NCBI GenBank assembly: GCA_934045075.1
Contig: OW203721.1
Location: 14,602,678-14,666,677, forward strand
Length of the DNA stretch: 64,000 nucleotides
Direction of reading: 5' to 3'
DNA from: Yponomeuta sedellus
Taxonomy: Eukaryota > Arthropoda > Insecta > Lepidoptera > Yponomeutidae
Shown here one piece after another: positions 21,056 to 31,699 of the stretch. Numbering within the stretch: position 1 is the first letter of the stretch; each line of letters begins with the position of its first letter. Under the pieces are notes generated by a model. It made no database searches. It saw only the letters and a program-made list of their open reading frames with translations, and was not told where the DNA came from. Position numbers and translations under genes: made by a program.

Positions 21056-21101
21056 ATATTGTGAAACCTAACATAACGTAATATGTTAGGTTTCACAATA
21101 T
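21056..21101. repeat. Perfect 20-bp hairpin
   Basis: atattgtgaaacctaacata at 21056-21075 is repeated as its exact reverse complement at 21082-21101, leaving a 6-nt loop. It abuts the end of the 5S-like SINE. A terminator role is possible but untested. Confidence 0.8.
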
Positions 21102-23560
21102 GAGATAAGAGGTTAATTAACCTTTCGGAAGTACAATCAAATTTTTTGAACAACTTTGACCCATCTTTGGATGTCATTTGTGCCACAATGGTATACCTTG
21201 AAATAATTTAATGAAATGCATTTAATTAGGTAATGAACCACAAAACGCACATTTCTGGAAACTCGTTAAATATGTGTTTGTCATACTCTAAATTTTTTAA
21301 GCTATAACCAATAACTATCAATATTTTTGGTCATATCTCGATTTTACTAAATATTTTTAAGTGCTTTTACCAAGACATTTTTCTACTTTGTATTGGGGCT
21401 GTTTGATAGAATCAGACTATGTTTCCATTCATATGTTAAGGCTGTGTTTACGTGGGGCATGTCCGTGTCTCTCGCACAATACGAGTATAAGATTTTTGGT
21501 GATACTTTTCATAAATGTCATCTGAGGGTTTGATAGATAATAATATTACGGACGTTCTAGACATATTTTTCTTATGCTGTATCTATTCCACTTACCACCG
21601 CTCTAAAACTTGGTGATTCTTAAGAAAGAGAACGATGCTTGAGTGTTTGGTTAGTGACATTCTCAATTCAAAAACCGTGGGGAGTTCTCCATTTTGGTGT
21701 TGCCAATTTTTTTTAGATACTTGGCTTTGGAGCATTTGGTGGGTTTCTCATTTGGTGATATTGAAGTTATTGTTGTAAATAGCATACCTAAAGAATAATG
21801 GTGCCAAATGAGGTAATGATAAAAAAATTGCACAAGGCCAACATACAAAAATTTGAAAAATTGTGTACCTACTCTACACAAAATGTGATAATTCATTTCT
21901 TAATTTCGCGGTACAGTCATTGAAGTGTTGAACCAATATTAAAAAACCGAGATTGACTACACTATTTTTGGTTTTGGTCTTTTGAGAAGCAAGGTCCGTA
22001 TTTATCTCGTTGTCTTCTTAATTAGCTTAGAACTCTTTATTGTACACACCACGAAAAACGCCTTCTTAGTTTTGCCGTATGGAATTGATCTAATTGTTGT
22101 TCATAATGTGATCGAATTTCGAAGATATATAATTTAGGTCCAGGGAAAGCATGTCTGGAATTTAATACACGTACATACCTCCATGTACCTTCATATCATC
22201 CGTGCGTAGCGTTGCACTGCATACCTATGTAAATTAATTCGAAGGTAACACATGCTTTACATTTTTGGTACAATGTTTAGAATGCATGATTCTTTAATAC
22301 TATAACTTGGATTTCATTTGCTCCCCGGTATTCCTACCGAGTGTTTATTTATAACAACACAGGTCTTCTAAAGCACTCCTTAGAGTCACTTTATTTAACT
22401 CTTTGCTTCCGTTTTTTCCTTGCAATACTGACTATTCAGCATTTCACGAATGCAGAAGGAATCGTGTTTTCTAACAGGTATATAAATCTTGTGGCACAGT
22501 GCGTCTATTATCGAACTCCTTCGAAACAGCTTGATCGATTTTTATGACACTTTTTATGTATACCTGGTAGATCTGACAATAGCTCGTGGGCTAAATAATA
22601 CAGCACAACAACGTTTGCTAAGTCGGCATGCTATAAATATCAACGTTACGCTGTTTCACTAGTTCACAAAACGCTTTCTCTACTATTACCGGCTAAATAT
22701 CACCATATACGTCCAGATATTCCCATACCGCATTGTTATGTGTGCGAATACTTTGGTTGGAGATAACTTCGCGTGCCTGCTTTCACTCACTTACACCTCG
22801 ACAGTGTCTACGCGTACGGACGAGGTGTCGCCGTGTGCGTGTCATAGCGACTGACACACTGTGAGAACCGGTCAGCGCGTCCCACTGAACGATATAACAT
22901 ACTGGTTCTCTGAAGAATATTACTAATCATCGTTTATTATTATTAGAGAACTTAAGTTAAAAAAAGCTTGGTTAGTCATAATTTGGCGGCCCGTCAATAA
23001 TTTGAACAAATTGGTCGAGTAGTCGCGTCAGACCTGCCTATCTACTCTTGAAGTTGCTTTCCAAATATATTAGAAAGATTTAGTGTAAGTCATTACGAAG
23101 TCATAAGAAACAGCGTTATACTTATAGAAACTATCATATCGGGAACTAAAAGTTTGGCAATATAAGAGTTGGGCTATGTTAACTCTTATCGCCTTGTGAT
23201 AAGGTCCTAAATTAATGTAAAATTATTATTACCCGAACACAGTTAAGGGTTAATAAGTACTTAAAAATCATTGTCTCGTTATTTTTATGGGAAATCTAAA
23301 GAGACAGACTGATGTTCCGTATTTAGGTGTACTTAGCGAATTTCGCGATTAAAATCCTGGTGACCTGTGGCTGTCAGTATTACTAAACTGACTTTTCCGA
23401 AGCCAACACTACGAGCCACTGCCACGTTTTAGTTGTAACAGGAAGTTCCCGGATGCATCTTTGGCGTCTCAGTGTTCTTTTGGATTTAGAGCAAAGACTT
23501 AAAGAGGCACTTAAAATTAAGAAAATTTAATGGCATCGATTTATTTTTAGATGTACCCTT
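21102..23560. other. Intronic, mostly unexplained
   Basis: I see no repeat with another copy here. A 38-bp open stretch at about 22440-22477 has a good acceptor and donor, but its phase does not fit the neighbouring exons. A 77-codon minus frame at 21663-21896 has a polar end and a hydrophobic start and is unrecognised. Confidence 0.4.
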
Positions 23561-23574
23561 CGTCGTCTTCTTCT

Positions 23575-23690
23575 TCTTCATGCCATTATGCAGTACACTG
23601 CTGGACATAGCCCTCCCCTAATGAGCGCCATAGCGCCCTGTCTTCAGCTTGCCGCATCCAGCAGAAGTAACCTTGTCCTCCACATTATTA
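23575..23690 (-). mobile_element. RTE-type LINE 3' fragment
   Basis: It begins cttcttcttca and contains ccctcccctaatgagcgccat and the cttgccgcatccagca block. These match the 3' end of the RTE fragments at 32928 and 47320. The tail (gaagaagaag on the minus strand) is at the left. Confidence 0.7.
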
Positions 23691-23704
23691 CTGCTAAGAA
23701 AAAC

Positions 23705-23718
23705 ACTGATCTTGTATT
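23705..23718. repeat. Target-site duplication, left
   Basis: actgatcttgtatt is repeated at 23910-23923 and brackets the family A copy. A 14-bp duplication implies LINE-type target-primed insertion. Confidence 0.85.
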
Positions 23719-23909
23719 ACACTATTTTTATTTTTAATGCACTAACCCGTGCTAAGGAACAAAAGAATATTGTAAAGAGGTTCGAAATTTCACTGATGCC
23801 GTGATTCGCCCATTGGCTCAATTGGTAGAGCGCTGGTACGGATAGCCTGAGGTTGCGGGTTCGAATCCCGGCATGGGTAAAATTTTTAGCCTCTAAATAG
23901 GTTTTTAAA
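23719..23909 (+). repeat. Family A SINE with an inverted tail at its 5' end
   Basis: It begins with the reverse complement of the family tail (acactatttttatttttaat to gtgctaaggaacaaa). The forward element then follows (aaagaggttcgaaatttcac, tRNA-like part 23808-23878) and ends at ataggtttttaaa. The tail is missing at the 3' end. The 14-bp duplication brackets the whole unit, so the inversion was already present when it inserted, or formed during insertion. Confidence 0.85.
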
Positions 23910-24610
23910 ACTGATCTTGTATTTTTAATTGCTTTTTATGTTTTAGTTTTTCATGGACCATGCGACTTTAATATTTGGTGGCAGTGACAATGAAAAACCA
24001 AAGAACTTTAAAATCGCATTCCCCTGATTGTTTTGAGTAGTAGGTAGTAATAAATACCTCTTCGCGATTTAGATGGGATTTTTTTCCGTGACATGCTACT
24101 AATTTCGGGCAAATTTGCAAAAATTGGTTTGCACTCTAGCTCGAAAATGTAGATCTGGATCGACCTAGATTACCTAACTGGATGATAATGCCGCATTAAG
24201 TTTGCCTTTGTGCTTTTTAATTTACTTTAATACTGTACTAACGAATTTTATTAATAATAGTAAGACCTTTGGATAGCACAAAAGCAATACTACATCTCGA
24301 AACGCATTGAACCATGGAAGAGCTAATAGCCCAAACAGAAGGTACCGCTATTTAGCCTTAGTAACACCCGGACAAACGTCTTCTTGTTTGATACTCGTTT
24401 CTATTCCGTAAGCAGTAAAACCTATTTTCCAGTAACTACTAGTGTCGCCAATTGTAATTCCCAACAGTTGTCAACTCACCTACATTTGTCTTCGTCGTCA
24501 AATGCCACTGAGAGGCTTGTGTAAGATGAAGGTTGAAGAAAACGGAGAAATAATAGGTCAATGATAAATTATACTAATTGAATTGTGCTTTGTTTGTCTC
24601 TTTATCATAG

Positions 24611-24762
24611 GTGCAACTGGCCGTTTTGTATTAAATGTGGCTGGAGAAGGGCCGCTGCATTATTTTGGTAATAAAACAGTCAACAAAATCAAAACGCCTT
24701 TCATATTGCAAAATGACTCAAGTCAAATAAAAAATATTTTCATTTTTTCATCTAAATTGAAG
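24611..24762 (+). CDS. Exon 2 of the host gene
   Basis: The exon follows a pyrimidine-rich acceptor (tgtctctttatcatag) and ends at AAG|gtaatc. It enters in phase 1, matching exon 1, and leaves in phase 0. It encodes about 50 residues starting GATGRFVLNVAGEGPLHYFG and containing N-glycosylation-like NKT and NDS sites. With exon 1 this would be the start of the mature secreted protein. The family is not recognised. Support: splice sites, phase agreement, N-glycosylation sequons and non-AT-like codon use. Confidence 0.55.
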
Positions 24763-25000
24763 GTAATCTTGATTCTGAATGTACGTGTAAGACATTTATA
24801 ATCTCGGCCTGAGTAGTTTCAGATTATGATGTCTTGTCATTTTTGTATTTTTTAATTTTTCTTACAAATTCGGTGAAAAAACGTTTTTTTTTTTGACATG
24901 GGACATTTAGCTATGTGAACGAAACGAAACATGACGAAACGAGACGAAAAGTAACATCTCTCTAATTTCTTTAAATAATGGTGGTAGATAGAGTATAGCC

Positions 25001-25066
25001 TAACCTTCCAGCGATCCAGGAAGAGACCTGTGCCCCAAAAGTGGGGACATACAAATGGTTAGTATC
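25001..25066 (+). repeat. 5S-like SINE, 3' fragment
   Basis: Only the last part is present: aaccttccagcgatccagga, the aagtggggacatac block and the end at ggttag. Confidence 0.65.
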
Positions 25067-25131
25067 ATCATCAATAAATCACATTTTAATGACATTCACA
25101 TTTTCTTCTTCCTAACTAGAGTGCGTTTCAC

Positions 25132-25144
25132 ATTATAGTTCCTT
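25132..25144. repeat. Target-site duplication, left
   Basis: attatagttcctt is repeated at 25329-25341, directly after the family A copy. Confidence 0.85.
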
Positions 25145-25328
25145 CATTAGAGGTTCGAAATTTCACTGATGCCGTGAGTCGCCCATTGGCTCAATTAGTA
25201 GAGCGCTGGTACGGATAGCCAGAGGTTGTGGGTTCGAATCCCGGCATGGGTGAAATTTTTAGCCTCTAAATAGGTTTTTAAATTTGTTTCTTAGCACGGG
25301 TTAGTGCATTAAAAATAAAAATAGTGTA
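25145..25328 (+). repeat. Family A tRNA-like SINE, complete simple copy
   Basis: This copy is the best reference for the family. It has a leader (aggttcgaaatttcactgat), the tRNA-like part at 25181-25251 and the spacer agcctctaaataggttttta. The tail ttagtgcattaaaaataaaa ends at atagtgta. The tRNA-like part has a 6-bp acceptor stem, a D arm, a TTCGAAT loop and an anticodon loop ACGGATA that lacks U33. So it is a SINE head and not a functional tRNA. A 13-bp duplication flanks it. Confidence 0.9.
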
Positions 25329-25932
25329 ATTATAGTTCCTTTCAAGAAATTCTTATCAACATGTAATAAAGACTATATTTGCTAAATCCAAAGGACTTCT
25401 TTCGTGAAACGCACTTTACATTTGCCTCCACTTTTTTTTAGACATAGCTTGCAAGAAACGCGGTTCAAAAACTGTTTACTTTGTGCCAAAAAGGCTACTT
25501 TAACATTAAATATTATTTGAATGACAATGATGTCTGGAATTATGGCAAGTTCAATGCATTACTACTTGGTTTTAGAACATAGTATATAAACTCTGTTAAT
25601 TAAGTCAAATGACAGAACTAAGTTTGGAGTTTTTAGTCAATTTATTCGTTCATCCATAATGGACACAAATGGTGCAGATTTTGATATGGACACCTAGTGT
25701 TACTTGTAACGTTCAGTACAAGGTACAATGGTTCATTTGAAACGGTGGCCTTTCAAATGAACGAAATGAAATGAACCAAAATCAAATGAACCAAATCTGT
25801 GTAATTTTGAATGAAATATTTTTATTAAGAATTACACTGATTTCGTTGATTTGATTTTAAAAGAGCTCTCGGGCGATGAGGTAGTGTGGTGGTTTTTTAC
25901 GCAAAAGCACATAAACTCGCGGCTTGTCGCAG

Positions 25933-26108
25933 CAAATGAGTATTATTCAATTAGAGTGGCCATTAGTAGGTCTTAATGTGGCCAAACCGGTCCCGTGGAG
26001 CGTCATGGCCCGCAGCACACTGTTGGCCGATGACGTCACGAGTGGGCCGCCGCCGAGCGGGTGTCACAAGCCACTGGTCGGCGAAAAACTTTGTTTGAAC
26101 CTCGAAAG
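25933..26108 (+). CDS. Exon 3 of the host gene
   Basis: This open stretch of 176 nt begins after tcgcag and ends at a good donor, GAAAG|gtaagg. It enters in phase 0, matching exon 2, and leaves in phase 2. It encodes about 58 residues, including EWPLVGLNVAKPVPWSVMAR and a GPPPSGC turn. It is GC-rich compared with its flanks. Two cysteines occur near its end. A frame-consistent next exon (phase 2) was not found before 39 kb, so part of the gene is missing from this reading. Confidence 0.5.
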
Positions 26109-26840
26109 GTAAGGTCGCGATGCACAAAAATCAGCGTACTTTTGATAAATCTGGTCAGACTGGATATATGAAAAGATTACTCGTATGTTTTTCCGGTTTG
26201 TCAAAAGTGTAACATTATGGGCATCCAAAATTTATTTTTCTCAGCCTTTACCTACCTAGTTTTGGATTGAGAACATTTTGTACTAAAATTTATCATTCAG
26301 ATCATTCTAGAAACAGCTTCTCTCAAAGAATAAGTTAGAATGATGGGAAAACAAAAATGTATTGTAATGTCCGCATTCAGCCCTCTGACCACATCTCTCA
26401 TAAAGTCATAACTATTCAATGGTATAAAAATCGCTGAAAATTTTAATTGTGCGAGCAAGACAGCATGCCAGATGTAACGTCAGCATTAAGTCGATTAAGA
26501 AATACGTAACAAACTTTCAACCACTTACGAACCAGTCCTCCCCTTCTACCGTAATCGTAAGCGAATATTTTTTGTCCTATTTACGATGTTACGTACCAAC
26601 TTAAAGTCAGTTTACTCCTGTCTTAAATTCAATGTTCATACTAATTTGACAGTGGGACGAATACGACGTTCAGGATTTGGTGCGTGTAATACCCGTGTAA
26701 GGGCCGGACTCATTTTATTCCAAAGCAAAGTTATTGATTGTATCAATCAATAGAGTATTCAATGTAAAGATAATAATAATAAACATTCGTGGACGAATTA
26801 CACAGATCGCGATAGCCCCATACTAAGTACAACTAAATGA
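26109..26840. other. Intronic, no recognisable feature
   Basis: No exon with the required phase 2 entry was found. The sequence between the donor at 26109 and the SINE at 26840 has no repeat with another copy in the window. Confidence 0.4.
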
Positions 26841-26992
26841 CTTGTGTTACAGGTTGACGATATCGTTAATACAATAAGTACATAGATAACATCCAAGACC
26901 CGAGACAAACCAGAAAAGTTCGTTTCCTAGTTTCACCCGGCCGGGGATCGATCCCGAAACCTTCACTTTTACAGTCAGCGTGCCAAACCGCT
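26840..26992 (-). repeat. tRNA-derived SINE, family C
   Basis: The minus-strand head (agcggtttggcacgctgac, then the B box ggatcgatccccggc) is followed by a body with tgggtcttggatgttat-like sequence. The same body follows the head at 38540. It is 5'-truncated and interrupted at the head by the 29-bp insertion at 26993. Confidence 0.75.
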
Positions 26993-27021
26993 ACATAATA
27001 TAGCCTAAAGAAGAAGAAGAA
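26993..27021 (+). mobile_element. 29-bp RTE-type tail insertion with target duplication
   Basis: acataatatagcctaaagaa followed by gaagaagaa is the extreme 3' end of the RTE-type family (compare 32220 and 47395). It is bracketed by gtgccaaaccgct at 26980-26992 and 27022-27034, a 13-bp target duplication made inside a SINE head. The new insert is only 29 bp. Confidence 0.85.
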
Positions 27022-27094
27022 GTGCCAAACCGCTCATTTAACTAATATTAGCAGAAACTAATAAATATGAAATAAAATTAATTTACACCAATTT

Positions 27095-27286
27095 CTAACT
27101 GTAGGTATCTTCCTCCTCTTGTGGTGCCATCTCATATCGGAGGTCGGCTATCATTGTGGCCACTGTAACCCGTGATGAGGCGCCTAAGAACAAATTGATG
27201 ATGCCGGTCTGAAACCATTCAGCCAAGTTATGCAGCCAATGAGTTTGGCCATGTATTTGGGTCACTAGTTCTACCAAGGAGTACAT
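27095..27286 (-). other. Unrecognised minus-strand frame, 63 codons
   Basis: The peptide contains VTVATMIADLRYEMAPQEEE and does not look like random AT-rich translation. No family or splice context supports a gene. It may be a fragment of a mobile element. Confidence 0.25.
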
Positions 27287-28335
27287 CTGGTAGTACTAAT
27301 CACCCGATTGTGTATCACTATTACTACTGGTAGGGAAAACGACCGTTGACTTACGCTGGTAGAACTACAGACTCTAACACTTCTTATATTGACAAGTAAC
27401 AAGCCACATTTCACAAAACTATAATTATTCCCAGTTTATTAAGACATGTCATTGTAATGCGCAGCCGATTAGTACAATTTGTGTCTTCCTATTGTCAATC
27501 TGTGGTTATTCGGCTGTGATATAAAGGTAAATTGTACTGTCATATTAAACCGTGAGTTGAAGTTCTATGATAAGGGGCCCAAAGGTCACATCGCAGAAAG
27601 AGAAAAGACACAATGAGTGGCATTGTTTACTTGTAAACCGGCGCTTAAGTTGTTAAAACTAGGAACTAAAAAACTGAGTAGCAAAATATGATTTGAGTGT
27701 ATATTACTTACTGGGAGAATTAATCGCGGGCTTCCTACAAACTACCTTCGTTAGATTTACTGCGAACTAGTTTAACGACAGGATTTGCTATTTAACTATC
27801 AAGGTTAGAGCCGTATAAGAAGTTCCGCGTAGTGTTAACACTAACCGTTTTTTAAGCTGAACGCTCTTGCCTGCCAAACTATACTTAGGCCAGTATTACA
27901 GAAGCGTACTCAAGCGCCGATCTCTACTTAAGACTAGTTTTGAGTATGGATTTAATTTTAGAACGTTACTTGAGTCGAGATTCATCAAGCGCGACTCAAC
28001 TGAGTAATAGCTAATTCGAGAACGATACTTGGGTAGCAATCTCTACTTAAGTAAAGATCAAATCTGTATTTACTCAAGTGTGGTCGGAACCACGCTTGAG
28101 AGTCGATCGGCCAGTTATTAAAGTTGTCAATTTGGAATGTTTATTGCAAAATTCATATATTCGAAAACCTTGATTACTATGACGAAATAGTTAATGATAG
28201 CAGCAGCCCCTTAGGCATTTAAGGGACGCTGAAGACCCCTACTGCATGGATTCTAATAAGTGTTTATGTGCAAAAACGATTACATTAATATTGGGGTGGT
28301 TTCATTGAATAAATTTCACGCAACACAATCACTTC

Positions 28336-28582
28336 GCGAGCGCTTCCGTGCTTCGCAAGGTACGTTAAGCCGTTGGTGCCGGCTGTCATATAATGGCAGT
28401 CGTTAAGCCATGTCAAAGGCCTTATCGGCGGCTTGATAACTTCTGACTGTAAGACCCGCTACTGTCTTACAATCCTCCACCAACCCGGACTTGGCCCCCG
28501 TGGTAGAGTATGGCTTAACCTTTTTGCGATGCAGGAAGAGACCCGTGCCCCAGCAGTGGGGACATACAAGGGTTGATGACGA
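28336..28582 (+). repeat. 5S-like SINE nested in the Harbinger-like element
   Basis: It is 5'-truncated (starts gcgagcgcttccgtgcttcg) and ends at ggttgatgac. It is bracketed by acacaatcacttc at 28323-28335 and 28583-28595, a 13-bp target duplication. It landed in the far end of the family C SINE that continues to the right. Confidence 0.85.
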
Positions 28583-28595
28583 ACACAATCACTTC

Positions 28596-28790
28596 ACCTG
28601 GTCCCAAACTAGGATATCCTGTACTTTGATAATCAGGCAAGAACGTCACAAACATGAAAGTACACCGAGACTGTGGTCACTTGTACAAATATATAGGCCC
28701 ACAGTGGGAATCGAACTCACAAGCTCAGTCTTGGTAACCAAGCGCCTTAGCGGCTAGGCCAACAAGACATTCACAAAGAGGAATAAATAA
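28596..28790 (-). repeat. tRNA-derived SINE (nested)
   Basis: On the minus strand a tRNA-like head (gtcttgttggcctagccgct, B box gagttcgattcccac) precedes a body ending in actaggatatcctg. That body matches 38458-38500 and 48245-48265. The anticodon arm does not form a normal loop. Confidence 0.7.
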
Positions 28791-28876
28791 AATAATCTGT
28801 AAAACAATCTCAGCTTTTTTATTGCTCATAAATTTGTAACATAATTGACACATATTCTATAAATCCGCTGTGTTGA

Positions 28877-29690
28877 AGTTGACTTTTTATCTTCCTCGAG
28901 GAGGATTCTCTCCACTGTGGTGAAGTTGAAGTTTTGTGTTCAACGAGCAGGTTCCTCTCCACTGCGATGAGGTTGAAGTTATCTGTTTACCAAGCAGGTT
29001 CCTCTCCACTGCGGTGAGGTTGAAAGTTTATGTTCAACAAGCAGGTTCCTCACCACTGCAGTGAAGTTGAAGTTTTATGTTCAATGAGCAGGTTCCTCTC
29101 TACGGCGGTGAAGTTGAAGTTTTATGTTCAACAAGCAGGTTCCTCTCCGCTGCGGTGAAGTTGAAGTTTTATGTCCAACAAGCAGGTTCCTCTTCACTGC
29201 AGTGAAGTTGAAGTTTTATGTTCAATGAGCAGGTTCCTCTCTACTGCGGTGAAGTTGAAGTTTTATGTCCAACAAGCAGGTTCCTCTTCACTGCAGTGAA
29301 GTTGAAGTTTTATGTTCAATGAACAGGTTCCTCTCTACTGCGGTGAAGTTGAAGTTTTATGTTCAACAAGCAGGTTCCTCTCCGCTGCGGTGAAGTAGAA
29401 GTTTTATGTCCAACGAGCAGGTTCCTCTTCACTGCAGTGAAGTTGAAGTTTTATGTTCAACAAGCAGGTTCCTCTCCGCTGCGGTGAAGTTTAAGTTTTA
29501 TGTCCAACGAGCAGGTTCCTCTGCACTGCGGTGAAGTTGAAGTTTTATGTTCCATGAGCAGATTCCTCTCCACCGCGATGAAGTTGAGTTTTTGTCTTCT
29601 ACGAGGAGGACCCTCTCCTCTGCAGTGAAGTTGACTTTTTATGTTCTACAAGGAGGATTCTTTCCACTATGGTGAAGTTCCTTGTTCTCA
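28877..29690. repeat. 47-bp satellite, about 17 units
   Basis: The unit is about 47 bp, with gcaggttcctct, a cactgc(a/g)gtgaa core and gttgaagttttatgtt. Starts of gcaggttcct at 29041, 29088 and 29135 show a fixed period of 47. Each unit contains gttgaa...ttcaac (8-nt loop) and a palindrome around ctgcag. The edge units share gaggaggattc and differ from the interior units, as expected when unequal exchange homogenises the centre. Confidence 0.9.
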
Positions 29691-30478
29691 TTTTTTCACA
29701 TCTTGTTTCAAAACAGCGATTAATGTTCAAATTAAACCACACCGACTATGTACAAATTAGAAATAGACAGACGTCAAGAGAATTATTCTATCGACATTTG
29801 TTACGTTCCGTTCTGTACTCAAAGCGAATAAATAAACAAGAAGTGTGAACGTTTTGCTTTCTTTAAATATACGGTTCATTATAAACTAATAACTAAATAA
29901 ATAAACTTTGAACATTTTATTTACGAATACTTAAACATTATTTTAGTTTCCTCTGTATATTTGACATAATTTACTAAGTTTTATTGTCACGTTTTTGTAA
30001 CCTGCGTAAAACGGAGTAAAAATCAACACTTGTATTTTTCTTGTCATAGAAAACAAACTTTGATCATAGACAATCTGATTGCAGTTCTGAATCTCTACTT
30101 AAGTAGTGATTGGCTGATCTCTACTCAAGAACTGTTTGAAAATAAAGGGAGTGCTTGAGCATCGATTCAGCGCTCAAGTAATGATTGGGCGATCTGAGAT
30201 CAATCTGTGCTTGAGCATCGTTCTGTAATACCGGCCTTAGTATAATGGATGAGTTTGTGTCCTTTACAAAATCAGAAAGCACCAGGGACGAATCCCACTG
30301 CATGATATAGGTGATCTCTTAGACAAAATAAAACGATTTTTGGTGATCGTTAGCCCAGAGCCGACCACAGCCTTTCGGGATAAAGATTTTCAATCATTTG
30401 CTCCTTTGAATACTCGGGCAAGATCTTCTGCTTGAACTTAACTATTCCTTTTGAAGCTTACATAATAAGTAAGTCTAA

Positions 30479-30525
30479 CCAGGTCTGACGACGTCGTCAG
30501 GCCTTGACAGACTAGTCAGACCTGG
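30479..30525. repeat. Nested palindrome
   Basis: ccaggtctga (30479-30488) pairs with tcagacctgg (30516-30525). Inside the left half is the perfect 16-bp palindrome ctgacgacgtcgtcag (30485-30500). Confidence 0.8.
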
Positions 30526-30749
30526 TCAGTTTTAAAGTTACTGATATTTTTCCTGACGTACATAATATTTCCATTGATATACAGACTGGCAACTGTCAGA
30601 ATGATAGGTCTTCAAAGAAATCTCTAAAATCTCGAAACTCTACTGACTACCTTAAATTAATCTGACGAAAATGAAAAAGTTTCATCCCAAGATGAAAATG
30701 GTTTAATGTCCTGCCATCCCCACAGTAGAATGATATATGATACATACAA

Positions 30750-31090
30750 ATATAACCTCACGCCTGTATCCCAGAGGGGTAGGCAGGGACCAGGGCCTGC
30801 CACTTGCCACGATCCTGACAGATCACTTTCGCTTCATCCACGTTCATAAATCGTTGCATGCAGGCACGCCGGTTCCGGGTACTTTTTATCTTCCCCTTTG
30901 CTAAAACATCCCCTATTTGGTCGATGTATGTCCGCCCGGGACGTACCTTACCAGCCCTTCCACTTCCACTACATTCTTCTCACATTCACAATATATATTT
31001 GTTTTGTCAATCTTTTTTCCTTCACCCTCTCCACATGTCCAAACCAACGCAACATTCCTTTTTAAATTCTAGTCACTACATCCTCTTTCA
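30750..31090 (-). mobile_element. LINE ORF2 C-terminal fragment (minus)
   Basis: The minus strand reads GMLRWFGHVER and then the typical end of a LINE polyprotein with a gap of several stops. The cctcacgcctgtatccc at the left marks the far 3' end, and a copy of that end occurs in the other orientation near 52340. It is truncated and decayed. Confidence 0.65.
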
Positions 31091-31633
31091 GACTATATGA
31101 TAATATGATAACATGGGCATAATATGTATCAATATTATGTATCAGTACTGTAGTAGCAAAAAGTAAGGACCGTCACGGCCACAGGCACCGCGTTCGTGTG
31201 TTCATCACAAATCGTCGTTTCTGTGTACTGATTCTATGTCCGGCCTTTTGTTTCATGTTTGTTACAAGTTCTTGTTGAAAATCGCCCTTTAGAGTTTTAG
31301 ACGGGTAATAATACAACTAACGTTAACTAAATCAGCTAGCTGTAGCGTCCACACAAACGTAGTTTAGTTTAACTTCGAGCCGGACCGGACAATAATTAAA
31401 CTTTGTATACAATGACACAGTGTAGGGGTTGAAATTGATGTAACACCTCAATAATTCATTTGTCAAAAGCTCGTTATTTTTTTGCTCTGTTATTGTATTT
31501 TGTAATACCTATCGATTATGAATTGACTAAAATTGAGCAACGAATGTCGCTAGCAATTAATGACTGAAGCGAGTTTCATTTTGAGAGTATGCAGAAATAA
31601 AGAGTGACAAAAGAAACAAAACAAGTCGCTCAT

Positions 31634-31695
31634 TAAGGGAGGGCTATGTCCAGGAGTGGAATACATAATATAGCCTGAAGAAGAAGAAGAGGAAG
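31634..31695 (+). repeat. RTE-type tail fragment
   Basis: gggagggctatgtccaggag leads into ataatatagcctgaagaaga, the same 3' end as at 32203 and 47350. Confidence 0.65.
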
Positions 31696-31699
31696 AAAT

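Larger units (their letters stand above)
27888..30236. mobile_element. PIF/Harbinger-like non-autonomous element (2.35 kb)
   Basis: Left end ggccagtattacagaagcg and right end (reverse complement) ggccggtattacagaacg are terminal inverted repeats of about 30 bp with mismatches. TTA at 27885-27887 and 30237-30239 is a 3-bp target duplication. Termini of GGCC and a TTA duplication fit PIF/Harbinger. Repeated atctctacttaag motifs lie near both ends. There is no transposase frame. Inside sit a 5S-like SINE, a tRNA SINE and a 47-bp satellite. The family assignment is inference from the ends and the duplication. Confidence 0.7.

Noticed and set aside
22440..22477. Short exon with good acceptor and donor
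   Set aside because: Its only open phase does not fit exon 1 or exon 2, and it is too short to judge by composition.
25181..25251. Intact tRNA gene
   Set aside because: The anticodon loop lacks U33, the acceptor stem has a mismatch, and the same sequence sits inside a repeated element with target duplications. It is a SINE head.
28877..29690. Regular 47-bp repeats that might suggest a CRISPR array
   Set aside because: The units abut with no unique spacers, the whole unit is repeated, and the host is a eukaryote. It is a satellite.
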